The notes beneath the pieces were generated by a model. It was not told the DNA's origin. It searched no databases and saw only the letters and a program-made list of their open reading frames with translations. The position numbers and the translations under genes were made by a program. Of a DNA stretch of 64,000 nucleotides, positions 22,637 through 33,218 are shown piece by piece. Within the stretch, counting starts at the first letter, position 1, and every line of letters starts with the position of its first letter. The stretch is taken from contig GG745346.1 in the NCBI GenBank assembly GCA_000151295.1, forward strand, positions 270,264-334,263, read 5' to 3'. Source of the DNA: Allomyces macrogynus ATCC 38327 (lineage: Eukaryota; Blastocladiomycota; Blastocladiomycetes; Blastocladiales; Blastocladiaceae).

Positions 22637-23420
22637 ATGTCGCGACCAGCTGACAACAACAGCAAAGAAGACGACCTGGCCGCATCTGTTCCAACAGCGG
22701 CTCTGCTCCAGCGGCAGGTTGCCTCCTCACGCTCACCGATTGAGCGCTTGCCATACGATGTCATTGCACAGTTTGCTGCTGGATTGTGTGCACCAATTCT
22801 TCCAGTGGCGGCGCATCTGTGCGCTTCATTGCATCGCCCGTTTTCTTTGCTCCAGCGATTCGAGCGGCCCTGCGAGATGGATACTTGCACAACACTCGGA
22901 TCGTGTTCTTTGATCCTGAAGAATGCATTGACTCTGCAACCTCTGACGATGTCTCTGGGCTCGTGTGTTGTCCCAGTTGCTTCAGAATCTGCCTACATGC
23001 TTCTTCCAAAACGTGGACATTCTTGCGTGTTCAAGCCAGATTTTGTTGACGAATTCGAGAAAATGATCTGTGGCTCGTTGTTACTCCCTGTCCCGCTCCA
23101 CCAATTTACACAAGCTTTCGCTTATTTTCAGCCTGAACGTGACTATTTTCGAGCTGTCGAGCTCACTGTTCCGCCGGAATGCTGCCGTTTGATGGTTAAG
23201 CATGCCTTCTATGATGTGGATGCCAGAGTGTGGCCAGAGCGTCTCCAAATGCACGTGCCACCTCACCCTGTCTTGATTGATGGTCACTCACTTCTTGTTG
23301 ACTCGGACTCCCCCGTCGATTGGGTCGTCTTGTCAACTTCGCACACGAAGTTTGCCTTCCAACCGTCAACCATCACCAGCAAGACCCAAGGGAAATTTGA
23401 ACCTCAAGTTTATGTTCCAT
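22637..23420 (+). pseudogene. F-box-like/LRR family pseudogene, N-terminal part only
   Basis: It begins with a normal family start (RSPIERLPYDVIAQF). It then changes frame: the continuation ASPVFFAPAIRAALRDG is read from 22786-23049, and the later block LTVPPECCRLMV is back in the first frame. There is no credible LRR block before the next family start at 23463, so the copy is both frameshifted and truncated. The 306-residue open frame that spans it is a hybrid of correct and incorrect frames. Confidence 0.75.
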
Positions 23421-23462
23421 TATTGATTGTCGGACACCAAGCGCACCTAGAACATTGCCATC

Positions 23463-25322
23463 ATGAGCACCGAAAACGAGCAGCAACACACTATTATCAG
23501 CCGCAAAAATGCAGCCCAGTTTTCCGCCGATGTGATACCTGCTCGGTCCCTGATTGAATGTCTCCCATACGACTTGCTCTAGAGCATCTGTCGAGCCGTC
23601 GTTTCCGCTCCAGAACCGCTGAGCGGTACTTCATGCTCTTTGACGCTGCTCAATATTGCGCTCTCGTCTGCAGCATTTTTTGTCTCAGGGATCCGCGTCA
23701 TTTAGACTGGCCGAAATCCTCTCTGCTGCTTCAACCTCGTGGAAAATCTGCTCCAAGTTGACGGTGACGCGGAGATTGTCCAGTACTGCCTTTGGTGGGC
23801 TGCGTCGCCGGGTCAGTACCTCCTGAAGCACCTTGGCGGGCCAATCAGCGGCCAGATGTCATGGGCCGTGGCACTCGTTCTTTCATTTCGTGACACAGAC
23901 CGCACCCTTGCTAACTGACATTGACGGCGGTGCTCGCTTGTCGCGTCATTGGTCAACGTTACCTGTGCCGGTTGACCAAGTTGCCCACGTATTATTGAAC
24001 AAGGACGACCGCCAGAGCGTTACGTTTGTCCCGCCAAAATGCCGATCCTTGGCCATCAATCATGTGAATGGCCGGCTCGAGCGTTGGCCAATGGGGGTTC
24101 CCAACGATAACGGCGTTGCAAATGGAGTCGCTCGAAATTGAATTCGACTTGGCAGGCGCCATGACCTCTTTGTTCCTGCCTGAGTTGCGCGAACTGACTC
24201 TGACGATTTCGGCGCTGAATGACAGCTTGACCATGAGAACGCTGATTGAGCAGTTGCCGCAGTCTCTTGCAGTGCTCAAGCTGCTGCCTCGTGAGAAGAT
24301 TATTGTCGAGGGTGGACATAATGAATGGCACGACCACACAAGCAGGGAGGTCCTCGCGCGAGTTCTGCCCAGCATGAAACATCTCGTTGTCTTTCACCAC
24401 CATCTCCTGCGCGCTGAGGAGCTGCATCTTGTTCTCCGCAGTCTTACCGAGTCGCGTCAGGATGGCAAGCCGTTTCACTCGCTTTCTCTGGGCCTGGTTT
24501 CGGCGCCTGATACACCCAACCTGCCCCTTGGTCCAGTCGATTCCCGACTTGTTGAGAACTTGCGGTTTGAGCTCAGCCGCTCGATTGGTCATTTGCCGGG
24601 TGGAGCGGCACCCGCCATTGTCCAGCTCCCTGCGCCATCGCGATCGCTTCGCATCGAGCTCGCCGAATGGACAAACGCGCTTGCTGAGCTCGTTGCGCGG
24701 CATTTCGCCTCACACACGCTCTCAGAACTGCACCTCGACTCCCCATGCCACCTGCCCGACCGCCCGGATTATGATCGCCCTCACGACTTTGTACTTGTGT
24801 CGCACAACCCGCTTGACATCAATTTGCGATCGCTCCAGTCGCTCACCATCAAGGACTGTCTGGCGCGGCACAGTGGACCCACTTTTGGCAAAGTGGTCCT
24901 TTCCACCTGCGCTCAAGCGCCTCGACTTGTCCAGCAGCCACTTGACGACGCGCGACATGGTGGTGCACTTTTCATGCCTGCCGACCAGTCTCCGAACCTT
25001 GCGTTTGCGCAGCAACCGATTCCATTCGCTCCCGACGTCATTCCCGCCAAACCTTCGTGTTCTCGACGTGGAAGGCAACGCTTTGCTCGGCGAGGACCTG
25101 CACCCCGAGCACTGGTTGGATGCACTGCCGTTTCACTCTCTGCGTGTCCTGAACTTGCAGCAGTGCTTTTTGGTCCACAATGTGGGTGGGGTGCACCTCT
25201 CTATGGTTCGGATTAGACACGCGGGGCACAGGCCTGCTGGGCGTGTGTGTCAGCAGTTGTTTGCGGATGGCAACGAGTTCCCGCAAGAGCTCATAGCGGC
25301 GCTGAAGGGGGATTCGCTATGA
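23463..25322 (+). pseudogene. F-box-like/LRR subfamily B pseudogene with premature stop
   Basis: A family N-terminus starts at 23463 (MSTENEQQ) and reads LIECLPYDLL straight into TAG at 23580-23582. The next block (ALSSAAFFVSGIRVI) ends at another stop near 23706. From about 24100 a long readable stretch carries central family motifs (LPQSLAVLKLLP, LVVFHHHLLRAEELHLVL, LPAPSRSLRIELAEW). A frame change near 24880-24900 then leads into LRRs (ALKRLDLSSSHLTTRD, NLRVLDVEGNALLGED, HSLRVLNLQQC) ending at 25322. The last two-thirds are well preserved, suggesting recent inactivation. Confidence 0.88.
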
Positions 25323-25639
25323 ATGCTATGTCTGTTGATTTTCAACATTCATCAATTGTTTGGCGTTGACGGTGCCAAATGCGGATTGATGCATTGTTCT
25401 GTGCGAATGTCCCGCTGTGTGATGCGATATGGGTCTTTGATTAAGTCTTGTTGCTCATATTTTGATGAAAGACTTTGCTGTGAAGATCAAAATGAAGCCT
25501 GATGGTGGTGGCCATGCATGCCCAAATGTGCAAGGTGAAACGCGTCAGAAACTGTTGATTTGGGACATGGGGAAAACATCACAATCCCCCCCCCCCCCCC
25601 CCCAAGGTCGCGCATGTTGAAAGGCAAAACCGCCGCCTG
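25323..25639. other. Spacer with poly-C at a truncation boundary
   Basis: About 320 nt between two LRR copies. The only notable element is an 18-base poly-C run ending about 37 nt before recognisable LRR-gene sequence resumes. Confidence 0.5.
25586..25603. repeat. Poly-C run, 18 nt
   Basis: The longest mononucleotide run in the window. It sits at the 5' breakpoint of a truncated LRR pseudogene. Confidence 0.9.
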
Positions 25640-26520
25640 ATCTTGGCTCCCAGAGTGATTCGGCTCTTGTGGCGGCGATTGCCAAACTTGACCAACTTGT
25701 CGTGCTGCACCATGGTTGCCTTTGGTTCTCCAATCTGCACCGTGCTCTCGAAGCTCTCGCGGTTGCGCACGATCCGATGCATCCACGGCGCATGCATTCG
25801 CTCCGTATCGGCCTTGGCGACCCTCCCGGTTCCTCGCCGCACACTCCGTGTCTCGACCCCGCCGTGGCTCACGACCGCATCCGGGCATATTGTGCGGTAC
25901 CACGCATCGTCGACCTTGCGCGAGCTGCACCTTGACTCGCGCTGCCCGCAGGAGAGCATGTTGCTCGCTCAGCGGACGAGCGAGTCGCTCCGCTCTCCTC
26001 AGTCGTTCAACTGCTCGCCACTGCATTTCCCGCGCTGAAGACGCTCACCGTGTCGCGCTGTCTGCCGAGCCGCATCATTGATCTAGACCCAAATGTGACG
26101 TGGACGTTCCCATCGACCCTGACCTCGCTCGACTTGTCGCACAATGCCCTCACGGCACGCGTCTTGGGCGCGCTCGCCTCGCATTGGCTGCCGAAACTCG
26201 CGCACGTCACCTTGTCGCACAACAAGCTCCACACATTGCCGAGCTCGCTGCCTTCAAAGCTGCGCACGCTCAACGTGGCCGATAAAGCGAGTCTCGGCGA
26301 AGATGTGTTCCCGGGCACCTGGACGCGCGCGCTCCTGATGACGCTGCGGGTGCTGGACGTGACCTGGTGCACGCTCGGCGACGTGGCCGGGTGGGCGCTG
26401 GTCGATGCTTGTCGGCGCGCAGGGATGGCGAAATCGGGCCGCGCCAAGCTGCACGTTGTGGTGGACGAGAATGAGTATTCGGCGGCGGTCAAGGTCGCGC
26501 TGAGCGAGCTGCTGCACTGA
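25640..26520 (+). pseudogene. F-box-like/LRR pseudogene, 5'-truncated
   Basis: Homology starts in the middle of the family protein (AKLDQLVVLHHGCLWFSNLHRALEALA, equivalent to the conserved FHHExL segment) without any F-box-like start. After frame changes (STLRELHLDSRC is in a different frame), the C-terminal LRR block at 26050-26520 is intact and ends at a natural stop (TLTSLDLSHNALTARVLGAL, KLAHVTLSHNKLHTLPSSLP, TLRVLDVTWCTLGDVAG). The terminal 156-residue open frame could in principle be translated, but it lacks every upstream domain. Confidence 0.82.
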
Positions 26521-26905
26521 TTTGTTTGTTCATGAATGTTTTATCGAAAAGAAGTTGCCATTTGGCGGACTTGGTCTGGCTGGTTGGAATGTCGAGAGCG
26601 AGGACCTGAGTGCAGAGGCACATGTGGAGTGGCGCAGCACATGCGAAGTGGCACAGGCCAGCACATGCATCAAAGTGGCAGCAGCTTGGCGCTTCTCTGA
26701 CAGTTCTCGCAGGCTCCGCATGTAGCTGATCACATCCAGGCCTGACCAGTCTGTCGACGACCAGCAACGCATTTGTAACTTGGCGCAACCCGCATCAACT
26801 TCAAGAATCGATTTGCACCAGGTCTTCACTTCAACAAGCAACACTTGGACGATCCGCTCAGATTCTGGCCTTGCGCCCTTGATCAGACCTTGCGCCCGTT
26901 CAACG

Positions 26906-28726
26906 ATGACCGACGTCGCAGTTGCGCACCCGATACGCGCACCGATTGAGAGGCTTCCATCCGAAGTGACCGAGATCATTTGCCGATTCTTGCTTATCCA
27001 GCACGGTCGCGCGGCGCTCATGCATTTTTCTGTTGCTGCCGCTGCATTTTGTGCACCGGCCATCCGTATCACCCTTCTTGAGCCACCACTTGACCCACCT
27101 GGATGCGAAATTGTGGATGCAGTGTTTCCCAGGGATAACGTGGAGCGTGCGCGCTGGTGGGCTTCGTGTGCCAAGAGGCCGGGCGAGCTGATTGTTTGTG
27201 CTGATGCTGGCGCTGGTTCTGCTGCAGTGGACGAGCAACGCCCGAAGTGGATATTTCGTCTGTTCCTGACGATGCGCATGCACAACCGCCATCTTGTTCC
27301 CTCCTGCCCCGCCGAGTCTCTTCCTGTCGATGCGCTGTCCTTCAAATGGTCGTTCATTCGGGTCGCTGCACAGCAGGTGAGACACGTCGTGTTTCCTGGG
27401 GATATTCTCCGCATGCTAGTTCCTTCATCGCGCCAGCAGCTTGCTGTTCCAGCGGTGTGGGATAGTTGGGCTCTGCCTGCACACCTCCCACAGTCATTGC
27501 CGCTCACGATGCTGCACGTCTATGGTCTGGACCTCGGCGACCCGACGGTCGTGTCCAACTTCATGACGTTCTTGCCCAACACGCTCACAACACTTGTCCT
27601 TGGTGCCGAGGCCTTGTATTGCGACTGGACGCTCAAAACTCTCTACGACCACTTGCCTGTGACGCTCAGAGCGTTAACATTGATCAATCATCGCATCGGG
27701 GAGGTCCCAGAGGATTTCGGGCACGAAAGCACGCCAGCGTTACTCGATGCTCTCGCGAAGATGGCGGCACTGACCCGTTTTCACCATGAGATTCTGCGCG
27801 TCGAGGACGCGTCCGTCATTCTCGATGCACTTGCCGCGCACCACGGCCGTCGCATGTGTTTGATTTCGCTCGGCCTGCTGGTCACGGAGAACACGAATAT
27901 GAATGCGATCGGGCCAACCGATTCGGGGCTCGACGCACCACTGATTGTCGACGACCTTGATGTACGCGTGACATCCTTGGACGACTCCGTGCACGGGAGC
28001 ATTTCCATGGCGTGCATGCATTACCTGTTGCCGCTCCTCCCGAACCCGACGCGGTCGCTGCGTCTCGAATCTCCCCAGTGGAATGTCCTGCTGTTTGATT
28101 GTATCGGCGATCTGATGCGGGCGTCGCCGACCCTCACGCGTATGCACTTGCATGCCACCGAAATGTTGCCGTTTCTTGGCCAGTTCAACCCGTGGAGCCA
28201 TTTCCCGTTTTCGGCGCTCCTCGAGGACTTTTTCCCGCCAACGCTCACGTCGCTCTCGCTGACCAAGTGTTTGCCAGGCCGCTTCGCGTGCGAGTTCTCG
28301 AACCCGGATTGGTCGTTCCCGTCGGTGCTAACGGACATTGATCTGAGTTGTAACGAGCTCACCACGGCCGATCTCGAGTTTCTGAGGACCCGCTGGCCGC
28401 CCGGTCTCGTATCCCTGAATCTCGCGCACAACAAGATTGATGCGGTCTTCGTGCCGCTTCCGGGCACGCTGCGGGTGCTCGACCTGTCGCACAACCGCGC
28501 TCTGGGCGACAAACCGCAGCCGAATGACGAACGGCAGTCAAATGACGAGCGGAATGAGTGGATTCTCGGCCTGCCTCCCGGGCTGCGCGAGCTCAATGTG
28601 GTTGGCTGCATGCTCGACGAGTCGGACGTGGAGCTCCTTCTCACAATGCGAAGGCGAGCGGGGACGACAAAGGGAGGGCATGCGCGGTTGCAAATACGGG
28701 CAGATGAGGGACAGGCTTTGAAGTGA
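26906..28726 (+). CDS. F-box-like leucine-rich repeat protein, subfamily B, intact
   Basis: A single exon of 606 residues from the Met at 26906 (MTDVAVAHP); an in-frame Met at 26780 would add 42 residues unlike the family. Residues about 12-55 are F-box-like (RAPIERLPSEVTEIICRFLL, LMHFSVAAAAFCAPAIRITL). The centre has HLPVTLRALTLI and LTRFHHEILRVEDASVILDALAA. The LRR end reads VLTDIDLSCNELTTADLEFL, GLVSLNLAHNKIDAVFVPLP, TLRVLDLSHNRALGD and GLRELNVVGCMLDESD. A short acidic/Asn-rich insertion (PNDERQSNDERNEW) separates two LRRs and contains a small internal duplication. No membrane or secretion signal is seen. Role unknown; SCF adaptor is a guess from architecture. Confidence 0.88.
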   Translation: MTDVAVAHPIRAPIERLPSEVTEIICRFLLIQHGRAALMHFSVAAAAFCAPAIRITLLEPPLDPPGCEIVDAVFPRDNVERARWWASCAKRPGELIVCADAGAGSAAVDEQRPKWIFRLFLTMRMHNRHLVPSCPAESLPVDALSFKWSFIRVAAQQVRHVVFPGDILRMLVPSSRQQLAVPAVWDSWALPAHLPQSLPLTMLHVYGLDLGDPTVVSNFMTFLPNTLTTLVLGAEALYCDWTLKTLYDHLPVTLRALTLINHRIGEVPEDFGHESTPALLDALAKMAALTRFHHEILRVEDASVILDALAAHHGRRMCLISLGLLVTENTNMNAIGPTDSGLDAPLIVDDLDVRVTSLDDSVHGSISMACMHYLLPLLPNPTRSLRLESPQWNVLLFDCIGDLMRASPTLTRMHLHATEMLPFLGQFNPWSHFPFSALLEDFFPPTLTSLSLTKCLPGRFACEFSNPDWSFPSVLTDIDLSCNELTTADLEFLRTRWPPGLVSLNLAHNKIDAVFVPLPGTLRVLDLSHNRALGDKPQPNDERQSNDERNEWILGLPPGLRELNVVGCMLDESDVELLLTMRRRAGTTKGGHARLQIRADEGQALK

Positions 28727-29387
28727 TGTCCATCGAGACTTTGCCAATCAATGGGATTATTTGGTGCTTTGGCTCTTGTTTACTGGAATGCTTGGAATGC
28801 AACTACTCTTTTCGCACTTGCATCATGCGGCAGGCTGTGGTTCAACGAGTTCGACGGATGAACTACCGCAGGTGAGTTCAGGAGATTCGACAAATGCCCA
28901 GATTTCCCGTTTGGAGAAACTTTGGAAACAGCACTTGTGGACGGGTCAGCGGACCGATCAAACGATATTAGACGCTCAGAGTTGCATGCGTGTACTTATT
29001 AAAAAATGACTTCCGCGCGAATGGGGCGCAACGGGCCGGACAATCGTACACGCACAAGCGTTCGGCTGTCAATCATCAACAATGTCGCCCCCGCGACTCC
29101 GCCCCTGACCAAGCATTCGCCGCCGTTTTTGGTAGAATATAAATCTTTAGCAAAGGAGGAGGCAATGGAAAATTTAAGACTTGATGTCACAGCGCATGTC
29201 ACTGGCAGGTATGTGATACACGCTCTGTGACCCGCAAACACGTGTGACTGGGGTTCAAACAAACCCAGGCACAGGTCATGTCAAGCCTCCATGGCTCGAC
29301 CCTCACGATTCTAACCAGTCCTTGTCAGCTATTTGCACCGATCGCGACCAGCTGCATCAACGTCACGGAATTCCATTACCAGCAATA
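28727..29387. other. Intergenic stretch between two LRR genes
   Basis: Contains an A/T-rich segment near 29130-29165 (gaatataaatctttagcaaa) that could serve as a core promoter for the downstream gene. A short inverted repeat (ctggg...cccag) occurs at 29248-29268. No gene is recognised. Confidence 0.4.
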
Positions 29388-31286
29388 ATGTCCTTGAGCG
29401 GCCAGGAGGAAGGAATGTCATCCGCTGATGCATTGCTCGCTATTTCGGCCACCGACATGCGAGCACCGATGACCCAGTTCCCGCGCTCCGGCGTGGTGGA
29501 AATGGTGCATCGGGCTCACATCGAGTTGCTCCATTACGATATTCGTCATGTGCTCTGCGAATGGGTGCTCAAGCAATGCGGTCGCGAAGCGCTCATTCAT
29601 TTTGCGCTTGCTTCAGCAGTCTTCTTTGAACCTGCCATCCGTGCGGCTGTGGCGGCGCCAACGAATCCGTATCTTTCTGCCGAAGCGTGTGGTCTATCAC
29701 CGCCACCTGGCGACGACTCGTTGCGGTGGTCGTATGCCCGCTTGGTGGGCCAGTATGAAGTTGAAATCCCGAACGCTGGTGACCGTGACGACCCGGCAAC
29801 GTGGACGTGGCTCTTGCTCCTCCCATTCCGCAGTCGCGACCGCAGGTTCTTTATCAAGGATGACTCGAATCCAGACGATTCGCTGGTTCTCTCTCGCAAA
29901 TGGTCTAGCTTACGCGTGCCCGCATCCCAGCTTCGGTGCATCAAGATCTCAATCGACATTGAAAACATTCCCGCTCCGCCGGCATGTCGGCATCTGGCCG
30001 TGCACAGTGACTGGCATGGGTGGGCTGAACCTGACCGTCTTCCACTGCCGTCTACTGTGACGTCGCTCCAGATTGACCCGTGCTACTTTGAGCCAACCGA
30101 CGACACGGCCAGGATGGCCGCACTGTTCCCACAACATCTCACGTCGCTCACGGTGAGCGCAGTCGCTGATGACATTTTCACCGAAACTCTCGTTTCAGCG
30201 CTCTATGATCGTTTGCCGCCAATGCTGACCGAGTTCAAGTTTCTTGCGCGTGATCGTGATCTGGATGTTGCACCACTATCGAACATTGGGCGTGAAAGCG
30301 CGCCTGCTCTTATTCGCGCCCTCCAGAATCTCGGCACGCTCGCTGTTTTCCACCACGACTTGGTGAACACCCAGCACGCTCAGAGTGTATTGGGCTCACT
30401 CGCTCTTCGCTCTTCCGAGCCGCGCTCAATGCATTCCGTGGTCCTTCGTTTGCTCGTTTCGCTCGAAAGTGCACCCATACCAAAGGCCGCCGTTCCCAGC
30501 CAGAAACTTGACGTCGAGTGTCTTGACGTGACGTTTGCCGGCGAGGCAGGGGCCGATCATGTCCTCATTTCCCGTCATGCGCGCCGTGTCATTTCCACGC
30601 TCCCGGTCCCAACACGCTCGTTGCGGCTCGCATCGTTGTGGTGGAACAATAGGCTCGTGGTCGAGGTGATGCGCCGCTTGCGCAAGCCTTCGTCATTGCC
30701 CCATTTGCACCTCCACGGCAAAGATTCCATTGCTTCCGACCAGTATCTCGAGAGCTGCCATTTCCCACTGTCGGCGCTGCATGTAGCCTGGATGCCCAAG
30801 TCGCTGACGTCGTTATCCTTGACCAACTGTCTCCCGGGCCGTGTTCTCGTGGGCGTGACGGATGCGGCGTGGTCGTTCCTGGCCACGATCACCGACCTCG
30901 ACTTGAGCCACAATGAGCTGACTGTGACGGACTTGAGGTTCTTGCAGCCACGGTTCCCGCCGCGGCTCGAGCGGCTCAACCTGTCCGACAACAAGTTTCA
31001 CACGGTCGTGATGCCGCTGCCAGCAACGGTGCGCGTGCTTGATCTGAGCCTGAACGCTGCATTGAGCGACGCACAGCACCCGGAAGAGTGGATCTTTGCG
31101 CTGCCTCGGGGCCTGCGCTTGCTTCGCGTGTGTGGGTGTGGGCTCGACGACACGGCTGGTCGACCACTGATGATTGTGCAGCGGCGCGCCGGATTGCTGC
31201 CGTCGGGACGGCCGCGATTGAAGATAGACGTTGGCGCGAGTTGGATGTCGAAGGAGGTGAGGGAGGCGCTCTGCGCGACCGAGTGA
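29388..31286 (+). CDS. F-box-like leucine-rich repeat protein, subfamily B, intact
   Basis: A single exon of 632 residues from MSLSGQEEG at 29388; the frame is open from a Met at 29244, but the added 48 residues lack family similarity. The N-terminal block reads IELLHYDIRHVLCEWVL and LIHFALASAVFFEPAIRAAV. The middle has CRHLAVHSDWHGWAEPDRLPL, LPPMLTEFKFLA, LAVFHHDLVNTQHA and LPVPTRSLRLASLWW. LRRs follow (TITDLDLSHNELTVTDLRFL, RLERLNLSDNKFHTVVMPLP, TVRVLDLSLNAALSD, GLRLLRVCGCGLDDTAG). It is the closest intact relative of the broken copy immediately downstream (31.5-33.1 kb), with which it shares FLQPRxPPxLxRL and the DWHGWAEP-type block, pointing to a tandem duplication. Confidence 0.88.
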   Translation: MSLSGQEEGMSSADALLAISATDMRAPMTQFPRSGVVEMVHRAHIELLHYDIRHVLCEWVLKQCGREALIHFALASAVFFEPAIRAAVAAPTNPYLSAEACGLSPPPGDDSLRWSYARLVGQYEVEIPNAGDRDDPATWTWLLLLPFRSRDRRFFIKDDSNPDDSLVLSRKWSSLRVPASQLRCIKISIDIENIPAPPACRHLAVHSDWHGWAEPDRLPLPSTVTSLQIDPCYFEPTDDTARMAALFPQHLTSLTVSAVADDIFTETLVSALYDRLPPMLTEFKFLARDRDLDVAPLSNIGRESAPALIRALQNLGTLAVFHHDLVNTQHAQSVLGSLALRSSEPRSMHSVVLRLLVSLESAPIPKAAVPSQKLDVECLDVTFAGEAGADHVLISRHARRVISTLPVPTRSLRLASLWWNNRLVVEVMRRLRKPSSLPHLHLHGKDSIASDQYLESCHFPLSALHVAWMPKSLTSLSLTNCLPGRVLVGVTDAAWSFLATITDLDLSHNELTVTDLRFLQPRFPPRLERLNLSDNKFHTVVMPLPATVRVLDLSLNAALSDAQHPEEWIFALPRGLRLLRVCGCGLDDTAGRPLMIVQRRAGLLPSGRPRLKIDVGASWMSKEVREALCATE

Positions 31287-31537
31287 GCAAGGTGCAGTGC
31301 ATTCTATCCTTGGCTTTCTTCTTTGAAACTGCTCTTGTTTTTTGCCGCGTTTCGGGTCTGGCAATGATGCATCGCTGCAAGCGAGGGAAGAGGGAGGGGA
31401 TGACCCTTCCAAATGCAACGTTGCCTTGTGTCGCGAATGCGGTGCGTGGCCGTGATCGAAACTGTTGCACACATTTCCCTGCAGCCGATGCTGTTTCTTC
31501 TTGGACTTGCAACGAACGCAACACACCACGCAACTTA

Positions 31538-33145
31538 ATGCCAGTCATCTACCAAGATAACAACGTTGGAGCAGCAGAAACAGCGCTTGTTGACCTCGAT
31601 ACATCGTTGCCCAGCATGCCGGAGCGTCGCGCCCCCTTTGAGTTGCTCGATTACGACATTCGCCACCTGCTGTGCAAGTGGATCCTCGTGCAATGCGACC
31701 GCAAAGTCCTCATGCATTTTGCCATTACATCGGCCATGTTCTACGCTCCCGCCATCCGCGTCGCTGTGGACGCCACCAGCAGCAACCCGGACTTCTTGGA
31801 TGTCCAGTACCCCCGGGGGTCGTTCCCGGCCACCAGCGGCGACGCGCTCGAATTCAGTTCCTTTCGACATTCGACATGAGGCTACGCTGCCGTGGAGCGC
31901 CGAAACGACGATTTCGGCAACCTTGATGCGTGCTTGTGGCTCCTCCACCTGCCCCTGCGCTCCCAGGATCGCACGCCATTTGATTCGAATTCGGACGCTC
32001 CAGTGGTCCTCTCTCGCAAGTTGTCGTACGTCCCGGTGCCGCAGCAACAGTTGCGGTGCGCCGAGAATGTGGCCCATATTGAGGACCTCCCCGACCCGCA
32101 ATCATGTCGACATCTCCACGTACCAGGTGGTTGGCAAGGGTGGGCCGAGCCCGAGCGCTTGCCGCTTCTGCCCTCGCACCAAATTTCCCCGTGCTACTTT
32201 GAGCCCGAGGACGATTTGGCCAAGTTGGCCGCACTGCTCCCGCCATGTCTTCCGTCGCTTACCGTGGCGGTGGCCACAGACGTGATCGACGTGGCGCACA
32301 TTTCGACGTTTTACAACCATTTGCTGCCATCACTGATCGAATTCAAGTGCCGCCCGATTTTGGCCAGGAGAGCGCGCCTGCGCTCATTCGCGCGCTCAAT
32401 AAGCTCACGACGCTGTCTATTTTCCACCATCAGATGCCCTGTGCTGAGAGCGTCGAGGATGTCTTTGCCGCGCTCGGGTTCCACCATTCTGGGCCACGTG
32501 CCATGCGCTCGGTTGTACTTCAGGTGATTGCTTCACCCCAACTCGGCCATCATGTTGCTCCCGATTCGCTGCGACTTGCGACCCTGTCGTGGAATGAGCC
32601 GCTCGTGGGGCTCGTGATCTTGCGGGTGCAAGGGCGTCGACCTTGTCTCATTTGCATCTCTATGGCGCCGGCTCCGTTGCGTCCGACCGATACCGTATCC
32701 GCTGCCATTTCCCGCTATCAGCGCTGCCTGCTAGCCGGATGCCGAAATCGCTGACGTCGCTGGCGTTGACCAACTGGCTCCCCGGTCGCGTTCTTCCCGG
32801 CGTGACGGATTTGGGTTGGTCGTTCCTGGCCACGGTCACGGACCTGGATTTGAGTTGCCACGAGCTCACGGAGCAGGATTTGCTCTTTTTGCAGCCGAGG
32901 CTCCCGCCGGGACTCAAGCGGCTCCACATTGCGCAGAACAAGTTCCACACGGTTGTGACCCCTCTGCCCGAGTCGTTGCGGTCGCTGAAACTGAATGATA
33001 ACGCTGCCCTCAGCGATGACGAAAACCCCGATAAGTGAATTCTCGCACTGACAAAGGTCTTGCGTGAGCTAATGCTGCGAGGGTGTTCCCTTGACAATAG
33101 GGCAGGCCGGCCGTTAGTGGTGCTGCAGCGGCGCTGCAACAATCC
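31538..33145 (+). pseudogene. F-box-like/LRR subfamily B pseudogene (tandem copy of upstream gene)
   Basis: It starts at 31538 (MPVIYQDNN) with FELLDYDIRHLLCKWILVQC and SAMFYAPAIRVAVD. The frame then breaks near 31870, 32350 and 32620, and an in-frame TGA lies at 33036-33038 just before the last LRR (RELMLRGCSLDNRAGRPL). An internal deletion removes the segment between the MRSVVLQVI block and the LPxPTRSL block found in the upstream paralogue. The LRR core (TVTDLDLSCHELTEQDLLFL, GLKRLHIAQNKFHTVVTPLP) is well conserved. Confidence 0.88.
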
Positions 33146-33218
33146 ACCCATCAGTACAAATAGCGCGCGTGCACGCGTATATTCACGGCGTCCACTCTGG
33201 CAGTTCACTCATCATTGT

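Noticed and set aside
29248..29268. Small hairpin with a gttcaaa loop, tRNA-like at first sight
   Set aside because: The loop is longer than seven bases and there is no acceptor or D-arm; probably chance.
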